Shown: piece after piece, positions 1 through 21,093 of the stretch
Position numbering within the stretch: position 1 is the stretch's first letter
Layout: each line of letters starts with the position of its first letter
Assembly (NCBI GenBank): GCA_905331475.1
Contig: CAJNYU010004089.1
Span: 1 to 64,000 of the forward strand
DNA: 64,000 nt
Source: Rotaria socialis
Lineage: Eukaryota > Rotifera > Eurotatoria > Philodinida > Philodinidae
Reading direction: 5' to 3'
Translations under genes and position numbers: made by a program
Notes under the pieces: generated by a model
The model's input: the letters and a program-made list of their open reading frames with translations, nothing else
The model's database searches: none
Told to the model about the DNA's origin: nothing

Positions 1-888
1 AATCGTATATTATAGGTTTTTTCACTCTGATTTTCTTAAGATTTTTCAGTCTTCTTTCAAAATAAATCTACTTCGCGAGGTATGTGCATCGAATTTTCTA
101 TTATCACGTGTGCATTCAAACTGTTAATGAAAGATCTATACAACAGCAAAAATAGTTGACATGTTTAGAATTTATTATTCTAGAGCCATAGATATTCTAG
201 TAGAAGCCGTAAGCGATTTTTCTGGCAATTTCTGTAAAAAGGTTTGCTTTTATTGTTTGCTATTTGATGCAAAACTATTTCTTTGGCGCATAGAAAATTG
301 ATTAAACATTATCGGTTTAATAAACTTATTGCTACCCCTAGAAACTTTAGCTTGCGCCGCCCATGGATGTGAGTGGGTGCTGATGTTGATGTTACCAATT
401 TTTTGTAGATAAACGTACCCACACCCTTAAGCCATAGAGCGAATTATGTTTGTGATCATTCCAAGCTATGGCAATATTAATGGTTTAGGACAAAAATAAG
501 GTGTTTTCCGGATCATTTAAAAGAATGCTCTATAGCTGCTGAAGGGCATTGAGTATTTTTTGCGCTGTTTATTATGTCTACATTCTTTACGTAGATATGT
601 GAAATTTTGTTTCACTTCACAGATGGTGCTACCGAGTCGATTAGAAAATTTACTGCTAGAAGTAAAAAATTGTAGCTTTCAAGTATTTGTGCAAATAATA
701 TTTTAGACTATTGTAAACATTCATCATGTTAGTCTTGTTCAAGATTTTATTTTATTTTTTCTATTTCAAAAATTGGAAATAAGACTTACAAAATATTTAT
801 TTTACTATAGAAGCTAAATTAAAAAGAAAATTAAAATGAGGTAAATATATATATCTTTGGTTTTTCTGTCACCATTAATAAAAGCATA
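1..888. other. Intergenic / 3' flank of NWD-like gene
   Basis: No convincing coding segment was seen on either strand. The sequence is AT-rich. The right part is the 3' flank of the minus-strand NACHT/WD gene. Read on the minus strand, an AATAAA-type poly(A) signal lies near 797-802, about 90 bp past the stop codon. Nothing else is recognisable. Confidence 0.5.
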
Positions 889-9480
<8,592 letters not shown>

Positions 9481-10954
9481 ATTCTAAAATACAAGTCTAG
9501 ATTATGTTCTGAGATAAAAATGTACAAGGCTAAAGAAAATCGTGTTAAGTACAAACATCTTACTACTTGTATACAAGTATTCATGTAATTCTCATATTAC
9601 AACAATTCACTTACCATCAATGATGTATTATAACTAATAATATAGATATTCATAGATGAATATCCATCGATTACGTAGTTTTTTAGAATAACTAGCGAGT
9701 TTCACACTCGATTGTTAGAACTTTTACCAGTCACTATAGAAGTGTTATTAGAAAGTTCCTATGTTAAATCTTTCAAAGCTATTGAATGCGAGTCATCAAC
9801 AAACGTGCTTTGCTAATTCTTAAAAGGTTTCATGTCTGTGCAATAGGAAAATCTCTATCATATTACTTTCGATAATGGTTTTCTTTTTTGCAATATTCAT
9901 ACTATAATAAAGACCTTCGAGACGCCACAATGACAATCATTACATCGTCACTGATCAAGTCTACGATTTCAAAGTAGATTCAATTCATTTTTGTTCTTAT
10001 GTTTAATTTTCTTTTTCAAATATAGATAGGGTATATATATATATATGTAACAGCTTATTAAACATCTAACACAAACAATTCGAAATAAGAATGTGTTACA
10101 TGAATTTCTGCAACTGATTTACTTTTATCCGACAATTTTCAAGAATCAAAAGATTTTGCCGGCCAGAAATTTTTAGAGATCATAATTCGATCGATAACGC
10201 CACAAGAAGGTAGCATGGGTCATGTCATATCAATATAACAGATAGTAATTCGAATCTCGAACCCATTGAAAGTGTCCTTCTCCTAATTTTTCACTCCACT
10301 GCGAGAGAGCAAATGACTTTTTTTACTCTACTGAAAGCGCTAGAACAGACAGCATCTGAATAGTAACTAACTCACTGGTGTAACCAATGATCATTCAGCA
10401 GTGTCCAAGAACTGAGAAATAGGAATTCCCAATGTGCCGAGGAATTGTCAGTATCGCTGTGATAATTCCTAGAGGAAATGCGATTCAACTATCGGCTCCC
10501 TCACAGTTCCACCATTCACGAAAGTCGTGACATTGCTGTTTAAAGAATCATTTTTGCATGACATCATTGATTCTCACAATTTTGCAAGTGAAAATGAGTG
10601 TAAGAACAAAAATGATCGTGAATATTCCATATTTTTACCTTTACTATGCAAGGAACTGTAGGGGAACTGATGAGGAATTCCTAATCCTCAGTCCTTGGAC
10701 ACCCCTCTGATCCTTGAGAAATCTATTACGAGAAAAATATTATGCTTACATCTTATGTCACAGCGGAATAAATCGGCATAAAGAGAAAAGCGCATCAACT
10801 GCAAACATAAACACAATCTTGAAGTCTTGTTACTATAGTAACTCCACCTTTTAGCTGAATGAATTGATTCGTTTAAGTGAATAACCAATCAAATTTGAAC
10901 AGAACAGATGTTAGACGTCCATTCATTTTTCATTTTTCATTTCACTTTGATTCA
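9481..10954. other. Head-to-head intergenic region
   Basis: This separates the minus-strand NACHT/WD gene from the plus-strand glucosidase II beta gene, so it should hold both promoters. It includes a short AT dinucleotide run near 10026-10046. No clear TATA box, RNA gene or repeat was identified. Small ORFs here have no recognisable content. Confidence 0.5.
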
Positions 10955-13635
10955 ATGATGTTGCTGTCTTCGTATATCACTAGCGTCCTTATCATCACTG
11001 TCTTTGCGACAATTTCTAGTGGAAATATTGAACATACGGTATTACGTGGCGTACCATCATCATGTAAATATTATTTTTTAGACTTGTTCTCTACATTAAA
11101 TGTCTTTGAAAATTTAGTGCAATCAAAGTACGCTCAGTTGAAATCATTTGCTTGTCTTGATGGTTCATCGACAATTCCATTCGAATATGTGAATGATGAT
11201 TATTGTGACTGTCGAGGTAATGATATCAATGATAATTTGTTTTGTGTTATTGAACGTTATTTTTTTTCTATTTCGTTTTAGATGGTAGTGATGAGCCAGG
11301 TACTTCAGCTTGTCCAAATGGTCGATTCTTTTGCGAAAATAAAGGATATATTGGTACATCCATTCCTTCACATTTAGTTGGAGATGGTATATGTGGTATG
11401 TATTTCATTAAATAAGTTCAACCTCTCACTTTATAATTTCTAGTCCATTTTTAAAAATTTCTTCTAGTGAAAGTAGAAAATTATAAAAGAATTGCTAATA
11501 ATAAAATTTTCTTTCTTATTTGTCCTAAGAAACACAGCAAGTTCATTTTGATCATATAGTGATCGAAAGAATATTATTTCTGATTGAACGTGATTTTCCT
11601 TAAGAGGCAATGTGGCAAGTGTTGGACATATTTATTTCTAAATCGAGCTATTTACTATATTTTGAAGGCATTGGTAGTAGTGGAGAGAAGATTAGTAGCT
11701 CCTTCCGTCAATATTAGCGCTTGAATAGACGTTATATTATCTTGAAATGTTTTTCAGCACTGAGCGGTTGTTTTCTCAATGGTAGTAATTCAATTATTAT
11801 TGTCATTTTTTTATCAATATAGATTGTTGTGATGGCTCCGATGAATATGAAACAAGCGTTGTTTGTAATAATACATGTTTGTAAGTAATTTAACTACTCA
11901 GAACATAATAATAGCATCAAAGTTTTTTTTTTGATTTGAAGTGAATTAGCTCAAAAAAGTAGAGCTGAACATGAAGCCAGACGAATATTACATGAAGTTG
12001 GAGTAGCCAAAAAGAAAGATATTATGGTTAAATCTATAGTTGCTGTATCAGCTCGAAAAGTAATTTCAGATATCTTAGGTCTAGTTCAATAAAAAAAAAC
12101 AATGTGCTACTTTAGGCACGTCTCCTTGAACTTGAACAAGAATTACAAACAATTGACAATGAATTAAAAGAAAAAGAAGGTAAATGGTTTAAAATAAAAA
12201 CGATGTATTGATTTATTCTTCTCTATAGCATTAAAACAGTTAGCTGAAGCTCCAGAGAGTGAAGCTAAAGAAAAACATCAAAAACTATGGGAAGGTATGT
12301 TCCCGATACATATATAATTAATTTTCTTATCATCATTTTCTTAATTAGAACAACGTGCAATCCGTGAAGCTATCGCACACGATAACCAAATGCGAGAAAT
12401 GTTTGCCGATATAGATACTAATAATGATTCCTTGTAAATATTTTCATCTTGAAAAAAAAAATAACCAATCGATATGATATTTTTTTTATAGAGTTTCAAT
12501 TGAAGAATTACAAAAACATACAGAACTTGATACTGACCAAGAAAATGAATTTACAGTTGAAGAAGTTCGCGTATGTGATCGATTTCCGTGATTTTTGTTT
12601 GCTATTGTTTCTTTTTTTTATTTATCTAAGTCAATTCTTGGCGCTGATTCTGTTAATTTGGATGAATTTAATGTAACTGTATTTGAGCAAATATCGAATT
12701 CTTATCAAAAATTACCACAACCATCAACTGAAGCTGCAACTCATCTCGAGGAGGTCACTGAAAAAATAGACGAAGCTCTCAAACAAGAAGAAGAAAAAAA
12801 AACAACAACAACATCTGGTACGGAAGGTTATTATGAAGAAGATACCAATCACCACCATGACGATGACTCAGATCATCATCATCATGATGAAGACGCGGAT
12901 CATCATCATGATGAAGACGCGGATCATCATCACCATGAGGAGACAATAACAACTGTTGCTACAGTAAGAAAAATTTAATAGAAAGTAATTGCTTATTCAA
13001 CATTTTATATTTTTAGTCACTTGACCATGGAAAACATATTCATGATGATACGGTGCCACAATACGATGATGAAACAAAGAAATTAATGGAAATAGCTGAT
13101 CATGCTCGTAATGAATATAATGAAGTTGAAAGAAAAGTTCACGATGTTAAACGACAGATTGAGTTTGTTTTTCTAATCATTTTCTTGTCTCTTAATCGAT
13201 TTTATGCTACGTTTTTTGTGTAGAGATTTAAGAAAACAAGCCGATGTTGATGTTGGATCTCATGGCGAATATTCAGCATTTATGGATCAGTGTTTTGATT
13301 ATGATGAACGTGAATATACATATCGAGTATGTATGTTTAAAGATGCGAAGCAAATTTCGAAAGGTGGCGGTAGCGATGTAACAATTGGTTATTGGGATGC
13401 ATGGACTGGACCTTCAGATAATAAATATTTAAAAATGAAATATGCAAATGGTGCAACCTGTTGGAATGGTCCAGCTCGATCATTAACAATTACATTCCAA
13501 TGTGGCGTTGACCATAAAATTATCGATGTCAGAGAACCGACTCGATGTGAATATTCTATGTTATTTGAAACACCATCAGCGTGTGATGAAAAAATTGCCA
13601 CAACCATAATACATCCCAATCATGAGGAATTTTAA
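10955..13635 (+). CDS. PRKCSH: Glucosidase II subunit beta (PRKCSH homolog), 12 exons
   Basis: Exons: 10955-11063, 11118-11216, 11282-11395, 11823-11880, 11942-12059, 12116-12179, 12229-12294, 12349-12433, 12492-12570, 12631-12963, 13017-13162, 13224-13635; 1683 nt, 560 aa. The ATG at 10955 is preferred over the in-frame one at 10877 because it puts a signal peptide ([20 protein letters not shown]) at the N-terminus. Two LDLa-type modules follow ([15 protein letters not shown] and [14 protein letters not shown]), then a charged coiled coil, an EF-hand-like DTNNDSLVSIEEL, an unusual His/Asp-rich segment, and a C-terminal MRH lectin domain ([30 protein letters not shown]). The protein is the ER-lumenal regulatory subunit of glucosidase II, which trims glucose from N-glycans for the calnexin cycle. 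The C-terminus is HEEF, a variant of the HDEL retrieval signal. A poly(A) signal lies at about 13809. Confidence 0.95.
12836..12945 (+). repeat. His/Asp/Glu-rich coding repeat in glucosidase II beta
   Basis: Within exon 10, tandem GAT/CAT-rich units encode about 35 residues made almost only of His, Asp and Glu, with repeated [12 protein letters not shown] units. It replaces the plain Glu-rich linker usual before the MRH domain. It probably expanded by replication slippage. Confidence 0.85.
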
Positions 13636-14738
13636 TAGAATGTCCTATTTGTCGAACTGCTGCCAGTTTTTCTTTGTTTTTCGTAGTTAGAGTCTGCTTT
13701 TTCTTGTTGTTATGATTGTCGGTGAAAAAAAATATATGTTATTGGCTTACGATTGTTATTCAGCTCATCTCATTTTTATATGTAAAGCCACATTCTTTTC
13801 TTTTTTTAAATAAAAACCCCAAAAAGTGTAAAGTAATTATAAATTGGGCACTTATGAGAGTGCATTGAATTCGACGAGAATATCATATTATTCATATAGT
13901 TAAAATACACTAGAGTTCTTTGTTTTTTACTCAGACAAACAATTTTAATACAATTGCAGCAATCGGAAAATAAATGGCAAATAATACTTACAATCTGTGA
14001 GATAAAAATGTGAAACATTATATAGCTCCCGTTGCTTATCATTGGTATTTTTTAAATATCCTAACAAGGCTATTCATTGTGTATTAAATATTTGTCTCAA
14101 ATCTGATTGCAGAAAATTACAAGACACTTGCTCATTTTGTTAAAAAAAGCATCGCAGAAGTCAATTCTAATGTGTCCGATTCTATTCAAATAAGCTAATC
14201 GCATGATTCATATTCAAGTTGAATACCATGAAAATATGGCACTTAGTGAGTAATAGCCGTTTGTTTTGTTTTAATGGTAATGAATTTCATACTATATTTT
14301 CTGATAAGATTTCCTTCATAAATTATCTATATCTATGCCTATAATTACTAATTGGGTTCTATAAACTTGTTCTAGATTCAAAAGTTACCAGTTGTATTCG
14401 AAACAAGAGTGCGAAGGCGACTATCTTAATATCTAAACCAATTTATTACAAACGTAAAAATGCATAATGAGACTGAATTATCTTCATAAATATTCAACAA
14501 TATGAATCATATCCCTTTTAATCCTAATGATCAAAGAATATTACGAAAGAAATTTCGATAAATACATCAAAACAATTTGATTCTTTTTAATAGATTTCTG
14601 CTATATAGAAGATTTTTCATTTTGAAATTCAAAAATATATTTAAATCAATATCATCACCATTTATTGTTCGATATGAACTATAAAATACTCTATGTAATC
14701 ATGCTTGTTCATGAAAATAAGTTTTTAATGATAAAAAC
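13636..14738. other. Intergenic between converging genes
   Basis: 3' flanks of the glucosidase II beta gene (+) and the unnamed Pro/Ser/Thr-rich gene (-). It contains the plus-strand poly(A) signal near 13809. No additional gene, RNA or repeat was seen; the ORF at 13806-14042 has no recognisable content. Confidence 0.5.
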
Positions 14739-16561
14739 TTATTTCTTTCGGTAAAACGATTCTTTAGATTGTAAATGTTCACTTCCTGATAATGGCGACA
14801 GATTAAATGATACGGCTGCTCGATATTTTTCAAAGTCAGCTTTGGCTAAAAAGTGAATTTGATTTTCGACACGATAGTTGAAATTATTTTCGATGTAAGT
14901 TACTTACAGAGATTCTGAGGCACATTAATATAATTTTGTGCAGAAACAGACTCTTGATATGTTTGATTTGATGGCTTTTTAAGTATGGATGTTGTTTGTT
15001 GATGATTATTTTGCATCTTTGTACTGTCTAATGATAGTAAATTTGGTTGATTGCTGATACTTGATGGAGGCAAACGAAATGCTTTAGTGTTATTTGAGTT
15101 AACATCTGAGAATAATGGAGTGCGAAGAGCCTATCAATAGAATCAGTTTTAAATATATGAAATATGTAGATAAAAACATTCAAACTTTTTGTTCTCGTTT
15201 TTCATTGGAATGAGTTCTAGCTGATAATTCATTGGTTTGATCTAGGTCAAGATCATTTTCTAAACCAAGAGATTGAAAAGTAGGTGGAGCTGCTGAATTT
15301 ACATCGGTTTCTTCAGTACCATCATTGAAATTTTTAATATAAAATGATATAGATGGTTTCGGAAAAGGAGTTCGTTTAAGAAGAGTGTCCATTTGAAACA
15401 TAGTCGCTTTTGTATGATTGCCGACCTATGATTTTAGATTACATAAATAATAGGTAAACATGTAAATCTCGTTTTCTTACTAAAGGCTGTGTTTCTTTTT
15501 GATCTAAATAGAATTTAAACAGAGATATGTCCGAATGAATTGATTGAGATCGTTCTAAAATAAGATTGTCTTCCACAGGCTGACATACAGCTGTTGCACG
15601 CAATGTGTAGCTTGGTACTGGTATAATATGTTTAAGAGCTGACTTTTGTCTTTCATTAATATTGGATTCGGTCCATTTTGATACAAATCTGTTTGGTTTT
15701 GGAACTTGTTGAGTTCCATTAGAGAAACTTTTCTCTTTTCTTTGCCTCTCTGGTTCAAACTTATTTCCTCGGTTAGCAGATGATAAATTTATCGGTTTTG
15801 AATTTTCAAGCGCCAATGCAGAAGGATTTCTTGGCGCTCTAGATAAAGATACGGTTCGCTTGGGAATAACTAAAAGAGAAATTTTCTTTGGTTTCATAAC
15901 TATATAAAATTCTATATATATATATATATATATAATACAAACCTTCAGTAGGAAGAGGAGCTTGGGATACAACAGGGCTTTTACGGATGATGGAAGCATT
16001 ATTGGCAATACGAGCACCAGAATGAATACTAGCAGGAGGAGTGGTAGACTTAACAAGATTAATAAAAATAGAATCGACTGGAGGAGTCGTCGGACTATTA
16101 ATTGTAGGGAAAACGGTAGACACATCAGGACTAACTGTTAAGTTAAGATTCGAAGATTTATCGAAAGTATCATTGGTAGAGGAAGTAGGAGAAATAGTTG
16201 GAATCGTCGGTTTTGGAGACACCACTGAAACGGTTGGTTTTGGAGGCACAACTGAAACTGTTGGCTTTGGAGACACAACTGAAACTGTTGGTTTTGGAGG
16301 CACCACTGAAACTGTTGGTTTTTGAGAAATAAATGGAATTCCAGAATTTGGATTAGCTACAGCAAACGTATTGGTGGTAGTAATATTAAAAGTCTTCGAC
16401 GGTATAGGAACGACAGCAGTTGAAGACTCAGAAGGAATAGGATGGTTTGGTGATTTAATTTGAATAGCAGCATTAACAGGAGTTTTTACAGAGGCAGATT
16501 CGTGAGGAGCAACAGTAACAGAAGTTTCAGGAGCAGCCGGAGTAACAGTCTTGTTGCCCAT
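14739..16561 (-). CDS. Uncharacterised low-complexity protein with PKPTVSVVP repeats, 5 exons
   Basis: Exons (minus): 16561-15943, 15869-15481, 15425-15186, 15130-14908, 14845-14739; 1578 nt, 525 aa. I do not recognise the family. The N-terminal about 200 residues are rich in Pro, Thr, Ser and Val and contain about four 9-residue PKPTVSVV(P/S) repeats, encoded by 27-bp units near 16207-16320. The rest is rich in charged residues and Ser/Asn and looks mostly disordered, with SRAPRNPSAL and KADFEKYRAAVSFNLSP as the most sequence-complex parts. There is no signal peptide and no membrane segment, so a nuclear or cytoplasmic scaffold-like protein is plausible. The frame is conserved across four small introns, supporting a real gene. 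It lies head-to-head with the J-protein gene, with 605 bp between the starts. The start ATG overlaps the stop of an 11-codon upstream ORF. Confidence 0.75.
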
Positions 16562-17166
16562 CAAGATTTTTTTAAAGCAATTCTAGCTTGTTGCATTGTT
16601 ATGAATTCATTATTGTTTTTCGATGGTTTCACCTTGTATTAGAATTTTCAAGTGTAAGACAAAGAAAAATCAATAAAATAGTAGTTTATTCGATAGATTT
16701 AGAAGTAGAAGTTTATAAAACAAAAGATTTCGTTAAGTTTTAGGGAAAGTACATTTAATTCGACCTAATTGTATAATTTACTTTTTTTTCTTCAAGTCAA
16801 ATAGTGATATCTATCATTGCCATGTTGCAATTATTCCATATTGGTTATAAGTTATCCAATCAGATGGAAGAGCGACTTTATTATTATTTATTTTCAAACG
16901 ATAGAAAGCAACCAGCCGCGATTACGTGTCTGTTAGTTCTTTGCTGTTGAGTCAGTTTTTTACTTGTTTTTTTTTTTCTTTTCAAATACACCATGATCTG
17001 TTATAGATTGGGCCCATAAAGATATTCTTGAAACCCGTCGCTTGGTTTAAGCCGATTTATTTATATTGTTTTTTTTCGCTTCGTTTCTCCTTATTTGTAT
17101 ACTATTATCTATTTTACAATGTGCTTATTTATTCACACGGACTAATTATATTATTTGTATAACAAA
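16562..17166. promoter_or_regulatory. Shared divergent promoter region (605 bp)
   Basis: Region between the starts of the Pro/Ser/Thr-rich gene (-) and the DNAJB12/14-type gene (+). On the minus strand an 11-codon upstream ORF begins at 16594; its TGA overlaps the main ATG as TGATG. No TATA box stands out, and the role is inferred from position. Confidence 0.4.
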
Positions 17167-19729
17167 ATGGAAGCAAATAAAGATGCATCTTTACATTATC
17201 TTGAACTCGCTGAAAAAGCTATTCATGATAATGACTATGAACGAGCTATTCGTTACCTCAATAAATCCATAGACCTTTTCCCAACACATAAAGCCAAAGG
17301 TATATTTTTTATTTTTCTTAAATATTTTCTTATCATTTATTTCATTTCCCTATTCAAGATCTTCTTGAAAGAATGAAGAATTCTACCTCTCATTCAGCAA
17401 ACAATGATAAAACTCATGAATCAACTTCATCGTCGAACAATGATCATTCGACAACAAATGGCAATTCATCGCACGCAAGGCATAAAACAACCTCAACATC
17501 AAACAATGAGTATTCTGCTGAGGAAGTAGAAGCTGTTCGAAAGTATGTGAATATATGATTTGTTAGAAATTTCGAGAAAAAAAACTAGCTTACGAGTTTA
17601 TCCGGAAGAAAGAAATCTACGCTGGAAGACGAAGATAAAACAATCTTAAATGCCATTTGTTGGCAGCTAACATATGTCTAGATGAACTATGTTTAAAAAA
17701 ACATATTTTCAAATTAGATCAAGTTTAATTGCATGACCTATTTCATTCAATTTTAAAGGGCATCATAAAGCTATTACGAAACCAGATAATCTTCATCTCA
17801 GTGTTGAATCACCATTGCTGATACAGCTAGCAGCAACTTAAAAGTCATTTTCTATCCTGAAACATTGTCTTACACGGACCACATTCTTGCTTATGCTTTA
17901 ATAGTCGACTAGGTTCAACGGTGTTGCCACCAGAAATGCTTTGGATCGTATGCTCGAATAGAAAAGGATGTTTTTGTTTTTTTGTTCTCGATTAAAAATG
18001 AAATCCTAAAGCACTTTGTTACTATTGACTTTTTTGAAAAGCATTTATGAGAAAATAATAAATCGAATCCGATTTGAGAAATCGCTTTCAATAAAATGTT
18101 TTAATCTTTGAAGTAATACTAGATTTTTTTGACTCGATCATATGCAAAATTCTATAATTTAGAAAAAACTAACTTCGTTCTTATATTTGCATCTCTGAAT
18201 AGAAGATACTAGTAACTAGGATTTATCACCATGAAACAAGAAATATGAGAATCGTATGTACTATGGCAGCGTCTGTCCTTTAACATTAAGTTAGATCGCC
18301 GACATATTGGTGGCAATCGTAACATATGCCAGTTGATTATACTCTGGAAAAAAAATCTACATAACTTCTTTCGATATTTTGTAGAGTGGTTCTCTGGCAG
18401 AAAGAGTAGGTATACATTTTTTTCATATTTAAATAGAGCCTACCTTATTGGATCTCACGTCTGTCAAAAGCGATTTATCAGTTCATAAGGTTTTCTCGTT
18501 AGTGTGCAACAGCTAGCAGCCACATAGAATAAGCAAGAAATGTTTAAATAAAAGGACATGATATTTGAACGCTAGATAATATATGATAAACTTATTTATC
18601 ACTCGATTCGATTGAAATATTATTGATTCTTATTTTTAATATTAGAATCAAAACATGCAAAGATTTATATGAAATTTTGGGTGTTAGTAAAACAGCATCT
18701 GAAGCCGATTTAAAGAAAGCTTACAGAAAATTAGCTCTACAAGTAAGCATAGATATTCATCTATTTTTCATTTGTTAATTTTTCTCTTATTTAGTTTCAT
18801 CCGGACAAATGTAAAGCGCCAGGCGCTACTGATGCCTTCAAAGGTCTTCTATTGCTCGTAGAAAATAAATCTGTTTTGCTTGACACAGATTTTTCTTTTT
18901 TTTTATAGCCATTGGTAAAGCCTTTTCAATATTAAATGATCCAAAAAAGAAGGAACAATATGATCAATATGGCCATGCAATGGAACCACAATATAATCGT
19001 AGAAGTTCCGGCGGTAGACAACAATATTACTATGCAGATGAAGATGATGATTTTTCAGCAGAAGAAATATTTAATCTTTTCTTTGGTTATCCTGGTATGA
19101 TTTATGTCGTATATCAACAGACAAACAAGAAAATTTTCTTATCATTTAGGTGCCGCAGCTCGTACATCTCGACGTCGTCAACATACTACTACGTATCATT
19201 TCACAACTCATTCAACCCAAAATGTTTGTTTTTACTGTTTTTTCAATTCGATTAATTCCTTGTCTTTGCGTTTTATTTTTTTTAGTCTACAAATACACTA
19301 GTGCAGTTATTACCGTACTTCTTTTTATTTCTTATTTCAATAATTGGAACACTACTAGTAAGCGAACCTCAATTTCAATTGCATCGTACTGGGTATGTCG
19401 AAATTTTTTATTTTGGTTTGTATTTTTAAAATTTTCTATTTAGAAAATATAATAATTTACGTACGACGCGTACATCAAATATTGAATATTATGTTAAACC
19501 AGATTTTCATCCACCCAAAACAGATTCAGAATTGGATAGACTTGAATCATCAGTTATTGATGAATATATATCTGATATGCGACATCAATGTTATCGCGAA
19601 CAGCAATATAAAGAATCGATGGTATGGCGAGCAAAAATGATGAGCGATAATAATCTCTATCGACAAGCTCAAAAACAGACAACGCCATCATGTACTAAAT
19701 TAAATAATTTTCTCAACAGCTATGCCTAG
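17167..19729 (+). CDS. DnaJ homolog subfamily B member 12/14-like ER membrane co-chaperone, 8 exons
   Basis: Exons: 17167-17299, 17359-17542, 18646-18742, 18795-18843, 18909-19094, 19150-19223, 19286-19392, 19444-19729; 1116 nt, 371 aa. The N-terminus ([18 protein letters not shown]) is the conserved start of the DNAJB12/14 family, followed by a Ser/Asn/Thr-rich linker. The J domain (about 109-170) has the HPD motif in [13 protein letters not shown] Gly/acidic region follows ([17 protein letters not shown]), then one membrane segment ([20 protein letters not shown], about 246-265) and a C-terminal DUF1977-type domain with YYVKPDFHP. Family members are ER tail-side anchored with the J domain in the cytosol; they recruit HSC70 for ER-associated degradation and membrane-protein quality control. 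A poly(A) signal AATAAA lies at 19895-19900. Intron 2 (1103 bp) is long and otherwise featureless. Confidence 0.93.
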
Positions 19730-21093
19730 TGTGTTTCGTTTTTTATTTTTCAATTGAATCAAAAGTTCACAGTGAACCCATTCCTTTTTTCTCTCTATTT
19801 GTTTATTGTTTCATACTATATTTTTTTTCGTTTTTGATTCTGTCAATTATGTGATGCAATCGTAACAAAAACAAACTAATCTTTGCTTGTTGGAAATAAA
19901 TAGACGAGAAAATGACGCACATGTATATATATATATATATGAAAATCATAAACTGACATAGGACAGCAAAAATAGTTCAAAACGAAGCAAGCTCGAAATA
20001 TTTATACAAGCTAAGTAAAGTATTCAATTGGTCTCAACATAGAATGAAGCATTAGTTTTGAAATTTTAAACAGCTTTTGCTAGTTCTTCAGGTAGCCCCC
20101 GTATTGAATAAAATATGTGACCAAATCTGTATTACTTGTAAGTGATAGAGAAATAAGCAAAATTAATATTTTTTTCTTCAATCCTTTTGGTTATGCGCAG
20201 AGACAAGGCGAACTTGTATGACTCTTGTGTGTTTTGACAATAATAAAACCAATTTCGTTTTTTTCTTGTTGCAAAGTAGATCAGGTGAATTGCCATAGAT
20301 AATGAGTCGAAAAATTTACTCGTTTCTACCTAAACAGCTGGTTCAAACAAGCTCCAGATCATTCTTTTGTGAGTTGAGATTTTCAGTGCAGTTATCATAT
20401 CTAGTATTGATTTGTTTTTTATTATCATATCTAGTATTGATTTGTTTTTTATTATCATATCTAGTATTGATTTGTTTTTTATTATCATAAATTTATCCAC
20501 TATTTGTTGTAATAAATATTTTCTTAGTTGATTTATATTAGAACTTTTACTTTCATATGTATAAATTGAAAGTGATGCTTTTTCTTATCGAGAAAAAAAG
20601 TAATGAAACGCTACAAGCGTAGAAAAATGAACTATACATTTTATTGAGAGTAATAAATGCCCATATCATAAATCCTTTCCTTCACAGTGGAAGACTTCAA
20701 TCTTTATGTTATATTCAAATGTAGAAAAGCTTTCTTTAGTTTGTTGAAATGCATTTTTCATCCTATTCTTTGGTGGATTTATTGTAAAATATAAATGGGT
20801 TGGACATACAAAAAAACAGGAATGAATATTTTATGTTGTTATTGTTGCCTTTTCTCCAAACATCTAATATACAGAAAAAATGTATTGTGCTCGAAAAACA
20901 GAAAATACGAAGGGGAGTGAAATCATTGTTATCCCCGAGACACACAAAAATAGCAGGATGCATGAAATGAAGGATACGGATTATGCAGGTCGAGAAAGTA
21001 TATGGGAACAAAACAAAAGAGATGCGGTCAAAGACAAGATAAATCCTATATCTAGAGCACCGAGTGGTCTTTGCTATTCTAACAGAAAATGAA
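19730..21093. other. Intergenic between converging genes
   Basis: 3' flanks of the J-protein gene (+) and the ADP/ATP carrier (-). It contains a 30-bp tandem repeat at 20391-20489 and a short TA run near 19925-19940. ORFs at 20302-20490 and 20763-21290 come from the repeat or read antisense to the carrier, and I do not regard them as genes. Confidence 0.55.
20391..20489. repeat. 30-bp tandem repeat, about 3.3 copies
   Basis: The unit TTATCATATCTAGTATTGAT plus TTGTTTTTTA repeats head to tail with no visible mismatch. The period is divisible by three, which creates an open frame with a repeating YLVLICFLLS decapeptide. Nothing else suggests this is coded. Confidence 0.9.

Noticed and set aside
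10240..10275. Minus-strand GGTTCGAGATT resembling a tRNA B box
   Set aside because: The motif lacks the CC of the consensus and no matching A box or acceptor stem could be found.
16041..16325. Plus-strand ORF with repeated GFGDTTETV motif
   Set aside because: Antisense of the 27-bp repeats in the minus-strand Pro/Ser/Thr-rich gene; phase-consistent introns support the minus strand.
20302..20490. ORF with YLVLICFLLS repeats resembling membrane segments
   Set aside because: Produced by a 30-bp minisatellite whose period is a multiple of three; no exon context.
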